DNA of 59,416 nucleotides, taken from NCBI GenBank assembly GCA_040756435.1, contig JBFLZD010000018.1, forward strand, positions 1 through 59,416, given 5' to 3'. Below, piece after piece: positions 1 through 9,292 of the stretch. Position numbers and translations under genes: made by a program. Position 1 is the first letter of the stretch; each line of letters starts with the position of its first letter. The notes beneath the pieces were generated by a model that was given only the letters and a program-made list of their open reading frames with translations, made no database searches and was not told the DNA's origin. Origin of the DNA: Spirochaetota bacterium. Its GTDB lineage: Bacteria; Spirochaetota; UBA4802; UB4802.

Positions 1-823
1 AGGCTAAATCATCTACTGTGGATGGCCTACGTTCAATGGTTGACAGTATCATTTCTTTTAATGGTAACTTTAACTCAAGTAACCGGTACTCAGGTGTGCC
101 GGGGATATCCACGGGGACTGGAGCAAATACTACAGCATACTGTTCCAGCGTTTCCATGGAAGCCCTTTTTACCCACTCTTCTGTTCCCGGCCTGTCAAGA
201 TAGTTAAGCTGTATTCGGTGCGGATTTATACTGTGTGTAACTTTTGCCAGAGCTTCTAATTCTGACGGTGAGTCGTTAATACCCGGCACAATAAAAATTT
301 CAAGTATCAAGAGCCCTTTAAATTCTCTTCTAAACAGGGCAATCCCTTCAATGATTTTTTGCAATGACAGTTGCTTATGCGGTCTGCATATTTTGTTAAA
401 CGCATGCTCTGTAGCAGCATCCAGTGAAGGAATAACAATATCAGCATTATACAGCCGTTTTCGTACTTCACGTTTCCACAGCAGGGTTCCATTGGTAAGC
501 ACAGCAATTTTGTAGCGATAGTTACTTTTTAAATGATCTATGATGGTGCCAATACCACTGTGTAAAGTAGGCTCACCCGAGCCTGAAAAGGTGATTACAT
601 CCAATGCGGGATTGGTGCACAGTAGCGTATCTAACTCTTTTATGACTTCCGCAGTTGGCACATACTCTTGTATTTCATCAGTAAGCACGGTGGTTTTTCC
701 ACACTCACAGTACACACAGTTGAGTGTGCATGTTTTATGTGGCACAAGGTCAACACCAAGCGATACCCCTAACCTTCGCGACTGCACTGGCCCAAAGCAA
801 TACTGTAGTGATTTTTCATCCAT
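1..823 (-). CDS. Radical SAM protein, 3' end outside window
   Basis: This reading frame runs off the left edge, so only about 274 N-terminal residues are visible. The ATG at 823 opens M-D-E-K-S-L-Q-Y-C-F-G-P, followed at about residues 32-39 by C-T-L-N-C-V-Y-C, the CxxxCxxC motif that binds the radical-SAM [4Fe-4S] cluster. A glycine-rich SAM-binding stretch (FSGSGEPTLH, near residue 80) follows. The start resembles the COG0731-like group of radical SAM enzymes, whose substrates are mostly unknown, so no reaction is proposed. A copy of the GCGATAGTTAC word (515-525) lies inside the coding region. Next to it is intergenic DNA and then defence island 1. The family call is secure, the subfamily is a recollection. 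Confidence 0.85.
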   Translation of the reverse strand, partial: MDEKSLQYCFGPVQSRRLGVSLGVDLVPHKTCTLNCVYCECGKTTVLTDEIQEYVPTAEVIKELDTLLCTNPALDVITFSGSGEPTLHSGIGTIIDHLKSNYRYKIAVLTNGTLLWKREVRKRLYNADIVIPSLDAATEHAFNKICRPHKQLSLQKIIEGIALFRREFKGLLILEIFIVPGINDSPSELEALAKVTHSINPHRIQLNYLDRPGTEEWVKRASMETLEQYAVVFAPVPVDIPGTPEYRLLELKLPLKEMILSTIERRPSTVDDLA

Positions 824-1048
824 AGTGATATTAATTGTAGCACGGAAGATGGTGCTTGCCAATGTTACTGAAGTTCTGATTATTTTTTTATGGGCGATAG
901 TTACTGGTATAATTATTTCTTTGCCAGATTTATTCTTCACCAACAACTTTCATCCAACCCTTTTTTTTGCACATGCAGCTATAAAAATATTGTGTTTCAC
1001 ATAAAAATTTTCTTTTTCCTGTGAAATTTTGATTTACCATTATCCACT

Positions 1049-4000
1049 CTACTTTGTTAATTCCTCAGCAATCATTTCAGCCTGCTTAATCACCGTTTCA
1101 GTAGCCAGTTCCTGCATATCCGGAGGATAGCCGTATTTCTTTAAAGTCCTTTTTACAATTACCCTTAATTTGGCTCTCACGCTTTCTTTTATGGTCCAGT
1201 CTATGGATGTGTTTTGTTTTACCTTTTCATATATCACAACAGCCAGTTCCCGTAACTGCTCTTTTTGCATTAATTCCCTCGCACTTTTATTATCTGCTAT
1301 TGCTGTATAGAAAGCATACTCATATTCAGATAACCCCATTTCTTCAGCTTCTTTGTCCATTTTCTTTATATCTTTGCTTAGCTGGATTAGTTCTTCGATC
1401 ACCTCCACTGCAGTAATAACCTTGTTATGATATTTCTTAATTGAATCTTCCAGCATTTCCATTAATGTTCGGCTTTGAACCAGATTTTTTTTCATTCTGG
1501 CTTTTATCTCATCATTGAGAAGCTTTTTTAGAACCTCTAAGGCGATATTTTTGTGTTCCATATTTTTTACTTCTAACAAAAAGTCTTCTGATAACACAGA
1601 AATATCTGGTTTTTTAATCCCTGCTGCATCAAAGATATCTATAACTTTGTCAGTTACGAGGGCTTTATCAATTACTTGTCTTATTGCAGTTTCTATTTCT
1701 TCATCGGTCTTGCCCGTACCAGTGCTATCAAATTTCACAAGTCTTGCTTTTACAGCCTGAAAGAAGGCTACTTCGTCTTTAATAGCCATGGCCTGTTCAT
1801 GTGGAATAGCTATTGAAAAAGCTTTTGATAAAGCCGTAACTTCATCAATATATCGTTTCCGGCCATTCTCAAGGCCGAGTATATGTTCCTCTGCGGCAAG
1901 AATTATGGATAGTTTAGCAGAAGTATCAGCAGTAAAGTATTTTTTATAATTAAATCCATAAAACATCTGGGATACGATCTCCAATTTTTGGAGCATAAGT
2001 TCTACTGCCTGCTCTTGCAGAACTGCAGGATCGCCTTTTCCGCCACTATCGGAATAGAATGATAAGGCTTCTTTAAGGTCTGAGGCAATTCCAAGGTAAT
2101 CCACAATCAACCCGCCTGGTTTGTCTTTGTAAACCCTATTTACCCTGGCAATTGCCTGCATAAGGGTATGTCCTTTCATTGGTTTATCAAGATACATGGT
2201 GTGCAAACAGGGCACATCAAATCCTGTAAGCCACATATCACAAACAATCACCAATTTTAATTCATCTTCTGGGTTTTTCATCCTTTCTGAAAGGATATAT
2301 CTCTGCTCCTTAGTCGTATGGTGTTTTGCAATCTCTGGTCCGTCGGAAGATGCTGAGGTCATTACTACTTTAATTGTACCTCTTTTAAGATCATCGCTAT
2401 GCCAGTTTGGTCTTAACTTAATAATTTCATCGTATAAGCGAGCAGCAATTTGCCTTGTCATTGTTACTATCATTGCCTTGCCTTCAAAAACTTCCTGGCG
2501 TTGTTCAAAATGCGTGACAATGTCTTTTGCTATTTTACTTATGCGGTCTTTACTTCCAATCAATGCTTCAAGCTGTGTCCATTTAGCCTTTGCTTTTTGG
2601 GTTTCTGATAGATCTTCCTTTTCCAGTTCTTCGTCAAGTTCTTTAATCAGCTTCTTACCTTCATCGCTAAGTTCAATCTTTGCCAATCTGCTTTCGTAAT
2701 AAATTTTGACAGTTGCCCCATCTTCCTGTGCCTGAGCTATGTCGTAAATGTCAACATAGTTGCCAAAAACAGCAGGTGTATTCTTGTCTTCTTTTTCAAT
2801 AGGTGTGCCAGTAAAACCAATATAGGTTGCATTGGGTAGGGCATCGCGAAGATACTTGGCAAAACCATACACAACCTTTTTGCCTGTTATTTTACCCTGT
2901 TCATCCTTTGCGTCTATTGTTTTTGCTTTAAAGCCATACTGTGTGCGGTGTGCTTCATCAACTATAACGATGACATTTCTTTTATCTGTCAATGTTGGAT
3001 AAATATTTCCTTCATCGGGCTGAAATTTCTGTATAGTTGTAAATATCACGCCACCTGAGGAAACACTTAAAAGTTTCTTCAAATGCTCTCTATCCTGAGC
3101 CTGAACAGGTTCTTGCCTGAGTAGCTGCTTTGATGATGCAAAGGTATCAAACAACTGGTCATCAAGGTCGTTTCTGTCTGTAATTACAACTATCGTTGGA
3201 TTATCCATAGCAAGGATAATCTTTCCAGCAAAAAATACCATCGATAGCGATTTCCCAGCCCCCTGAGTGTGCCAGATTACACCAGCTTTTTTATCCCCCG
3301 AAGGTTGACTATTGACATCTGCCAACCCATAACTTTCTGGAGCTTCAGCTACCATTAAAGGCAAGGTTTTATTAATCGCATTCCTTGCAAATCCTGATGC
3401 TCGCAGGGTTGATTCCACAGCCCGATTTACGGCATAGTATTGGTGATAGGCAGCAAGTTTTTTAATGGTTAGAATTGATGTTAACCCGCTCTCTTTATCT
3501 ACTTTTTTAGATTTTTCAAATACGATGAAATGGCGCACCAGATCAAGCAAAGTGAACCTATTCAGCATTGCTTTAATAATGATTTCCAGTTGACTCAACC
3601 GTTGAGGTAACTCTTTTTTAAGATCTGGAGACTTCCATGTGCTGAATCGTCCGAAATCTGCAGATAGGGAACCTGCTTTTGCCTCAAGGCCATCAGAAAT
3701 AACATTGATCTCGTTATAGGTAAAAAGACTCGGAATAGCCTGTTTATATGTTTGAATCTGGCGAAAGGCAGATTGCAATGTGGCATTCTCATCAGCAGGA
3801 TTTTTTAATTCCATAACAACCAGAGGCAGGCCATTCACAAAAAGGATGACATCCGCGCGTTTGTTTATGTTGTTTTCGATAACAGTAAATTGGTTGGCAA
3901 CGATGAATTCGTTGTTTTCTGGATTCTTAAAATCAACCAGCCAGACCAGATCCCCTCTTTCACTACCATCTTTTCTGTAGCTAACCGTAATACCTTCTGT

Positions 4001-4282
4001 GAGCATACGGTGAAAGGTTTCGTTGTTAGCGATAAGTTCCGGAGAGTTCAGCCGCAGTAATTGTTTGATGGCATCCTCTCTGGCATCTTCAGGAATGGTT
4101 GGGTTGATACGGGCGATAGATTGCCTCAAACGGTTTAATAATAGAACCTCTTCAAAGGATTGTCTCTCTGGTGTTTTGCTATCGGGGTCAATATCAGGAG
4201 CGTAAATATGCTGATAACCCAATTGTTGCAGTAATTCGATAGCAAATTCTTCAATGGCAGATTCGGTGATTTTAGTCATCAT
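1049..4282 (-). CDS. hsdR: Type I restriction enzyme R subunit (HsdR)
   Basis: A 1077-aa motor and nuclease subunit of a type I R-M system, a length typical for the family. The N-terminal HSDR_N nuclease region shows an acidic residue in RADVILF (near residue 139) and an ELKNP motif (near 157), matching the D...ExK active site. The helicase part has a Walker A region (GAGKS, near 340) and a DEAH box (VDEAHR, near 440). It is the last gene of the long minus-strand operon, and its ATG overlaps the stop of the preceding 874-aa gene by 11 bases (ATGATGACTAA), which suggests translational coupling. Two Met codons open the frame, so either could be used. The gene looks intact, in contrast to the truncated hsdR at 14184-15002. 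Confidence 0.93.
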   Translation of the reverse strand: MMTKITESAIEEFAIELLQQLGYQHIYAPDIDPDSKTPERQSFEEVLLLNRLRQSIARINPTIPEDAREDAIKQLLRLNSPELIANNETFHRMLTEGITVSYRKDGSERGDLVWLVDFKNPENNEFIVANQFTVIENNINKRADVILFVNGLPLVVMELKNPADENATLQSAFRQIQTYKQAIPSLFTYNEINVISDGLEAKAGSLSADFGRFSTWKSPDLKKELPQRLSQLEIIIKAMLNRFTLLDLVRHFIVFEKSKKVDKESGLTSILTIKKLAAYHQYYAVNRAVESTLRASGFARNAINKTLPLMVAEAPESYGLADVNSQPSGDKKAGVIWHTQGAGKSLSMVFFAGKIILAMDNPTIVVITDRNDLDDQLFDTFASSKQLLRQEPVQAQDREHLKKLLSVSSGGVIFTTIQKFQPDEGNIYPTLTDKRNVIVIVDEAHRTQYGFKAKTIDAKDEQGKITGKKVVYGFAKYLRDALPNATYIGFTGTPIEKEDKNTPAVFGNYVDIYDIAQAQEDGATVKIYYESRLAKIELSDEGKKLIKELDEELEKEDLSETQKAKAKWTQLEALIGSKDRISKIAKDIVTHFEQRQEVFEGKAMIVTMTRQIAARLYDEIIKLRPNWHSDDLKRGTIKVVMTSASSDGPEIAKHHTTKEQRYILSERMKNPEDELKLVIVCDMWLTGFDVPCLHTMYLDKPMKGHTLMQAIARVNRVYKDKPGGLIVDYLGIASDLKEALSFYSDSGGKGDPAVLQEQAVELMLQKLEIVSQMFYGFNYKKYFTADTSAKLSIILAAEEHILGLENGRKRYIDEVTALSKAFSIAIPHEQAMAIKDEVAFFQAVKARLVKFDSTGTGKTDEEIETAIRQVIDKALVTDKVIDIFDAAGIKKPDISVLSEDFLLEVKNMEHKNIALEVLKKLLNDEIKARMKKNLVQSRTLMEMLEDSIKKYHNKVITAVEVIEELIQLSKDIKKMDKEAEEMGLSEYEYAFYTAIADNKSARELMQKEQLRELAVVIYEKVKQNTSIDWTIKESVRAKLRVIVKRTLKKYGYPPDMQELATETVIKQAEMIAEELTK

Positions 4283-6896
4283 AGTTTACATCACCATCTT
4301 TATAATCTTCTTGTTCTTCTGAAAAATCATATTTTATTCTCTCCGCTTCACGAGCATATGAATTAGCAATTTCTTTTAGTGATGAAGCAAAGCGTATTAG
4401 TCCAAGTTCTTCAATTTCTTCAGCTCTTTTTCTCCAAAAACCTGCAAGTTCTTTTTCAGGGTTTCCTGATGGATCAACAGTATGAACTCCGCGTGAATTG
4501 AAAACTTCCAGCATAAAACCTTTTCTTACATGTTCATTGTCCATTTCATCAAGCAATTCAGCAACAGATTTATGTATCCATAGACCACTTGGATCGGAAT
4601 CGGCATAGAAAAGAACCTTGCCCAAATGTTCCATTGCTATCTCATAATGACCTGATTCAATAGTTTTTCTTTTAACTACATCAAACCATTTTTTTAAATC
4701 ATCACCTGAAAATGAACCATCATCCATTTTGCCTGGAGGTCGTTTCCATTCCTGAAGTAGTTTCCATGCATTTAATGCAATATTTTTCCTTGTTTTGACG
4801 TCAGGTTCTTTTTCATTTGTTTGGTTTTTCGAGTGATTGACTAATTGAATAACCTCAATAAAAAATTCTGGTTTTTGCGATAAATATTTTTCAAGCAGTT
4901 TGGGTTTAGCATTATTATATTCATTTAATAATGGTAGATATGCCCATTCAATCTTGAATAATTCATCCTCATTAATTTCTGGATCATCTTGAAGCATTTT
5001 AATAACTTCAGTTAAATGGTAAGCAACCATTGCACCAATAGGTTCTTCAGATGAAATTCCAGAAATAAGGGCTTTAATTGCCTCCTCCTTTAAAAATTCT
5101 TTTTTTGTAAAATAATGAGCATAGATACATTCTATGGCTAAACGAGGACGACCGTATTTTAATAAACTTTCTATAGCAGGAAGCAAGCTACTTTGAGTAG
5201 GAAAAGGATTAACAATAATTTTTCTCCAATATTCTCCTATATTTTCACCCAAAAGCTTTTCTGCTTTTTCCCATATTTCCTTTTCAAATGGCAAATTAAA
5301 AAGTAATTCACATTTCTGTTCTGTTGACCATTTTTCAGCATTTAAACTTTCAATCCAGTTAATTCCCTTTAATTGATAACGAACCCAGATATATCCACTG
5401 ATGAACTGTTTTTTATATTGCTCTTTTGAATCCAAAAAAGAGGGAAGTAGTTCTTTATCGTTTTCTTCATTTGCAAGATGGGCAAATGCATTTCCAACTT
5501 TCATAGGGTTTTCAACACTTTTTGCAAAACTAATAACTGAATCAAATTGCTTAATTTCATAGATTTGTTTTATAGCCTCAATTCTTTGGTTTAAAATTTT
5601 TTCCTGCCACATACGCCAATCTATATTCACATTAAAAAACTCATTATCTCTATTGGAAAATAAATGTCTGTATAAATATTCAGGGTCTGATGGTTTAATT
5701 TTATCTGCTGTTTGTTCCAACAAATCAACTGTATTAGAAGGCAATGCCCACTTTGCATCTGAAAAACGACGATGTTTTTTTACAAACAACATTAGCGTTT
5801 CCCAGATAGGTTGTTTTTGTGCATCTGGTAATTTTATAATCTCATCCGATGAAAGATAAACAAGGAATTCTCTAAATGAGGGTTGTGGAATGTTATCCAT
5901 ATTTTCAACAAGTTCAGTGATACGGTTTATATTTCCTTTAGCCATTTCAACTGCAATTGTAGAATATTGCTTAACCTGAACCCAATATTCTTTTTTGGGA
6001 ACTTCATTTTTCCAGTTTTCAGGTATAAAATCTCTAAATAAGGGTTTACGACTTCCCATTGAAATCTGATGCTGATTTGGAAGCAATCTAATAACAGTTT
6101 TCCATGCAATATCAGGATAATTTTTTTGAATACCTTTTAGTGCAGCAATTCTCTTTTTAATTGGAGCTGTAGTTTGAGGGAACCATGGAAGAAGAATAGT
6201 AATAATAGAATTTGCAGGGCGATTGGCATAACTACCACCTGGATCATGTGTTGCCAGTTCAGCTAATAGTAGAATAGCTCTTGCAAGATGATCTTCGCTC
6301 CATGCCAATGTTTCCAGCGCCCAATAAAGACCTGTCAAGTAATTTGTTCCAAAGACACCACCCCGCCCTTCCTGATGAAAAAGTTCATCAAATGAGCAAG
6401 GCGTTTTCTTTAGAGTTTTTTCAACTGCATTGAGAAATTCATTGGGATTTGCTTCTGCAAGAATTGGCAAAAGTTCATTTAAACTTGCCCATAATTTCCA
6501 ATCAGCTTTATCAAAAAGTTCCCTTATTATAAGAATAACCGTTTCGTCAGGTTTATGTAATGTACAGTTTTTAAGTTTTGCCCCATGAACACCTAAAAAT
6601 GCAAGGGTCTCAGCTAAACCTTTACGCAGTTCTTGCGAATATTTTGGTTTTTTACCATAAATTGCTGCTGCAAATCTATCTTCAGGTTTTAAATCAAATT
6701 GAGGATGGACTTCTGATAATACTTTTAAGGCTATTTCTTTTATAGAATCAAGATGACTATCATAAAAAAATGAAGCATATCTTAATAGAATAGATACTTT
6801 ATCTTTAACAAGCCAATGGCCATTGTGCAGAAAAAAAACTTCCTCGTTGTATTTATTTATTTCTCGAATATTATTTATCCATTCTTTAGAATCCAC
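4272..6896 (-). CDS. Large helical-repeat protein, possible STAND-type sensor half
   Basis: An 874-aa protein of unknown function. It reads as almost entirely alpha-helical, with many Trp/Leu-rich segments resembling HEAT/TPR-type solenoids. No Walker A (GxxxxGK[ST]), DExH or nuclease motif was found on reading it. A conserved-looking block near residues 190-240 (ALETLAW ... DPGGSYANRP ... ILLPWFPQT) reminds me of the C-terminal sensor half of large NTPase-fused antiviral-type proteins, without the ATPase half; that is recollection, not a search result. It begins with GTG, which overlaps the stop of the HEPN-like gene by 11 bases, and its own end overlaps the hsdR start. The triplet HEPN, helical protein and hsdR is therefore probably co-translated. 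Role inferred: target sensor or scaffold for the HEPN partner. Confidence 0.75.
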   Translation of the reverse strand: MDSKEWINNIREINKYNEEVFFLHNGHWLVKDKVSILLRYASFFYDSHLDSIKEIALKVLSEVHPQFDLKPEDRFAAAIYGKKPKYSQELRKGLAETLAFLGVHGAKLKNCTLHKPDETVILIIRELFDKADWKLWASLNELLPILAEANPNEFLNAVEKTLKKTPCSFDELFHQEGRGGVFGTNYLTGLYWALETLAWSEDHLARAILLLAELATHDPGGSYANRPANSIITILLPWFPQTTAPIKKRIAALKGIQKNYPDIAWKTVIRLLPNQHQISMGSRKPLFRDFIPENWKNEVPKKEYWVQVKQYSTIAVEMAKGNINRITELVENMDNIPQPSFREFLVYLSSDEIIKLPDAQKQPIWETLMLFVKKHRRFSDAKWALPSNTVDLLEQTADKIKPSDPEYLYRHLFSNRDNEFFNVNIDWRMWQEKILNQRIEAIKQIYEIKQFDSVISFAKSVENPMKVGNAFAHLANEENDKELLPSFLDSKEQYKKQFISGYIWVRYQLKGINWIESLNAEKWSTEQKCELLFNLPFEKEIWEKAEKLLGENIGEYWRKIIVNPFPTQSSLLPAIESLLKYGRPRLAIECIYAHYFTKKEFLKEEAIKALISGISSEEPIGAMVAYHLTEVIKMLQDDPEINEDELFKIEWAYLPLLNEYNNAKPKLLEKYLSQKPEFFIEVIQLVNHSKNQTNEKEPDVKTRKNIALNAWKLLQEWKRPPGKMDDGSFSGDDLKKWFDVVKRKTIESGHYEIAMEHLGKVLFYADSDPSGLWIHKSVAELLDEMDNEHVRKGFMLEVFNSRGVHTVDPSGNPEKELAGFWRKRAEEIEELGLIRFASSLKEIANSYAREAERIKYDFSEEQEDYKDGDVNYDD

Positions 6897-7524
6897 TTGT
6901 CAACTCCTTAATGATTTTATTATCACCAGTAGAATTTTCATCCCATCCTCCTAAAATAGAGGCAATAAATAAAGAATTCTCATGTCCTGGTTTTATATGA
7001 TCAAATTTAGGTTTTACAAATTCTTGAGGTATTTCTGGGAAACTTTTTTCTGCTTCTGTAATTGCTGCCTGAAGAAGTGATTCAACATCAGGTATAGCAA
7101 ATAAAACAGAAAATACCCATATAGCAATTTGACGAATATCTTTTAATGTTTTTTCTGCTGGAACACCTGCATTAGAACCATGATATTGTTCGTTTCTTTG
7201 GTCATGAAACCAAATGATTTCATCTTTTCCTTTATATATAGGTAATCTTCTTGTTGTTAATTCAGAGATGAAAAAATCAATCTTTGTGTGATAGTTTTTT
7301 AACCATTCATCTACTTTTTTACTCTCATATGAGCGATTTCCACGCTGGATAGGATTTAAAGTTAAATATGTAGTAATTGATACTTCAATTGAATTATCAA
7401 AACTGATAAGTGATAATCTTTTATCGTAATCTGTCCCTTTCTGGTAGTGTATTTCAGCATGATATAAAATTTCGAATGGTTTCATCATCCAAGGTTTTAA
7501 ATTTTTTAATGCATCTTTATTCAT
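6886..7524 (-). CDS. HEPN-like protein, candidate RNase effector
   Basis: A 212-aa alpha-helical protein. Residues 110-115 read R-N-E-Q-Y-H, which fits the R-x4-6-H motif of HEPN ribonucleases, placed after a helix and before another (KTLKDIRQIAIWVFSVLFAI) as in HEPN folds. The first half (ISFDNSIEVSITTYL) is similar in style to DUF3644/HEPN-type proteins in defence loci. The ATG overlaps the hsdS stop by 8 bases, and the gene's own stop overlaps the GTG of the 874-aa helical gene. An effector/sensor pair is plausible, but RNase activity is inference from one short motif. Alternative: a non-catalytic HEPN or an unrelated helical protein. Confidence 0.6.
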   Translation of the reverse strand: MNKDALKNLKPWMMKPFEILYHAEIHYQKGTDYDKRLSLISFDNSIEVSITTYLTLNPIQRGNRSYESKKVDEWLKNYHTKIDFFISELTTRRLPIYKGKDEIIWFHDQRNEQYHGSNAGVPAEKTLKDIRQIAIWVFSVLFAIPDVESLLQAAITEAEKSFPEIPQEFVKPKFDHIKPGHENSLFIASILGGWDENSTGDNKIIKELTSGF

Positions 7525-8683
7525 ATTCTACCCTCACTTCCCCGCTCATCAATTTTGGCAAAAGGGTATCGCGCAGTTTCTCGAGCGTGCGGATATGAAT
7601 TTTATTTTGCAATATTTTATTGAATATGGGATTAATGACTTCATTAAAATGGTCTATCTGTTCATCTTCAGGAAAATTAAAAGTTAAATATTTTATACTT
7701 GAACTAGCATGTAATATTACTGAACCTGAAGCATGAGAATTAATTAGTTCCTGAATATCTTTGGAGTTAAAAAGCAAATATTTTAAACCTAAATTATCAT
7801 ATATTTTATTTTTTGAGTATATTTTTCTGATTCCTGAAGAATAAGCACCATTTAAACCAAAGGTTATTCTTCCCACAGTTCCGTCAAAAGACATAAGCAA
7901 ATCTGTTTCATTACAAACTTTCAAAGCTAATTCTTTTTTTATAAAAATATTCCCATTAGAATCAAACATATCACCAACTCTGATAAATCTAATAACGCCT
8001 GACTCCTCATAGTCTAAATAATTGTTACTTCCTGGTTCAAAACCCTTTTCAAATAAATAAATTTCTTCTAAAGGCTTCTCCTCCCATCCTTCAGGCAACC
8101 CGTCCTTGCACGGTTCCACAAACCACTGTCTGAAAAGTGTTTCTGCCATAGCTTCCAGCGTTTTGTTCTGGCGGTGGAGAAGGTCTATTTTGTCGTCTAA
8201 ACTGGAAAGCACAGAGGCAATGGCGCGCTGTTCGGGGAGAGGGGGGAGTAAAAAAGGATGATTTTCTACTACATCTATTTGAACTCTTTGTCTTCCAGAA
8301 CTTCCTGTCATTGATAAAATTGCAACATCTCTAAAATCTGGTGACATTGCGAAATAATAAAGAAAATTTTTGTCACTCAAGTCTTTTTTTTCTCTTAAAA
8401 CGATGAATTCAGTTGAACCGAATCCTACTTCGTTATCATCAAGAATATCAACAAAGGCTGTTTTCCCATTTTCCAAGCATGGAGTAATACGAGCAACGAG
8501 TGTATCTCCATTTCTAAATTTCATACCACCATTATATTCTTCAATCGAGTAACATGAGATTTTTTTCGTAAATGGGATCAGGGTATCCATCATTACTTTT
8601 TTTGCTTTTACACCTTTGGGAAGACTCTCTGTTGGATTAACTATAGCAATTTCCTTAAGAGTACATTCCTTCCACTCACTCAT
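7517..8683 (-). CDS. hsdS: Type I restriction enzyme specificity subunit (HsdS)
   Basis: The 388-aa DNA-recognition subunit, with two target-recognition domains separated by conserved helical spacers. The hallmark LPPLPEQRAIASVLSSLDDKI (split here as LPPLPEQ at about residue 149 and a following coiled coil) and a second helical segment at the C-terminus (RTLEKLRDTLLPKLMSGEV) are visible. The frame stays open upstream, but the start chosen is ATG at 8683 (M-S-E-W-K-E), because it overlaps the stop of the preceding gene in ATGAGTGA and because a second, broken hsdS in the same island begins with the same residues. It probably supplies specificity for the HsdM at 12642-14183 and the HsdR at 1049-4282. 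Confidence 0.92.
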   Translation of the reverse strand: MSEWKECTLKEIAIVNPTESLPKGVKAKKVMMDTLIPFTKKISCYSIEEYNGGMKFRNGDTLVARITPCLENGKTAFVDILDDNEVGFGSTEFIVLREKKDLSDKNFLYYFAMSPDFRDVAILSMTGSSGRQRVQIDVVENHPFLLPPLPEQRAIASVLSSLDDKIDLLHRQNKTLEAMAETLFRQWFVEPCKDGLPEGWEEKPLEEIYLFEKGFEPGSNNYLDYEESGVIRFIRVGDMFDSNGNIFIKKELALKVCNETDLLMSFDGTVGRITFGLNGAYSSGIRKIYSKNKIYDNLGLKYLLFNSKDIQELINSHASGSVILHASSSIKYLTFNFPEDEQIDHFNEVINPIFNKILQNKIHIRTLEKLRDTLLPKLMSGEVRVEYE

Positions 8684-9152
8684 TGCAAACCTCACCGTTT
8701 TTAACAAGAGTTTTTGATAGAGCACTTTTTGTTCGGCCAAATACTATCGAGTAGCCTATGACATATTGATACGGGCCATTCTGATCAGTAAAATCTTTCA
8801 GTTTTTTAATATCAATTTCTGTATTATTATCCCACCATGTTTTGAACTCAATGATCAAGACATTTGCATCATTGCTACCGCGACGGTGAAGTATAATATC
8901 TGGATAAGTTCCTTGCTCGAAATTCACAGTGCGTTTAGGATTTGCATGATTCTTATTGTATTCAAAATCCAAATGATAAGCTGCAAACTCAGTCTCATCG
9001 AGTATTTGTTGAAAGTAAATACTAAAACGATTGACAATGGAACGCTCATGTACTTTGTTTTCAATCAAATAAATGTCTTTTTCATAGACTAAATCCAGTG
9101 CAGTTTCAATGGCGGATTTGAGTTGTAATATTTGGTTTTCTTGTAATTTCAT
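8676..9152 (-). CDS. Small PD-(D/E)XK nuclease-like protein
   Basis: A 158-aa protein. Residues 84-85 are P-D (GTYPDIILHRR) and residues 102-104 are E-F-K (LIIEFKT), the arrangement expected of a PD-(D/E)XK nuclease core: beta strand with PD, spacer, then ExK. Upstream helices carry HERSIVNRFSIYFQQ, reminiscent of restriction-like proteins. It sits inside the R-M operon, directly before hsdS, and its stop overlaps the hsdS ATG. Function is unknown: it may be a stand-alone restriction nuclease or an accessory to the R-M complex. The gene has its own ATG, but only a weak ribosome site is visible. Confidence 0.65.
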   Translation of the reverse strand: MKLQENQILQLKSAIETALDLVYEKDIYLIENKVHERSIVNRFSIYFQQILDETEFAAYHLDFEYNKNHANPKRTVNFEQGTYPDIILHRRGSNDANVLIIEFKTWWDNNTEIDIKKLKDFTDQNGPYQYVIGYSIVFGRTKSALSKTLVKNGEVCNE

Positions 9153-9188
9153 TCCATTTCCCCTATTTCAAATTATTCATTATCGCCA

Positions 9189-9278
9189 TTATCTGAATAT
9201 CCATCTAGGGTCAGGTACCTTGCCCACGAGAATATCGCGAGCTGTATCAATACGGCGTTTGGTTTCGTTGTCTAACAT
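9189..9278 (-). pseudogene. N-terminal stub of a second HsdM
   Basis: A 29-codon ORF preceded by a good ribosome site (AAAAGGAG, 9 bases before ATG). It encodes M-L-D-N-E-T-K-R-R-I-D-T-A-R and then ILVGKVPDP before diverging and stopping. This is the start I recognise from a large class of type I N6-adenine methylases (MLD-ETKRRID-ARDILVGKVPDP), which should continue for about 500 more residues. The rest is missing, so this is a deletion remnant of a different hsdM from the intact one at 12642-14183. It marks an old recombination junction between the DUF3800 gene and the PD-(D/E)XK-like gene. It may still be translated as a leader. Confidence 0.7.
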
Positions 9279-9292
9279 GGTGACTCCTTTTC

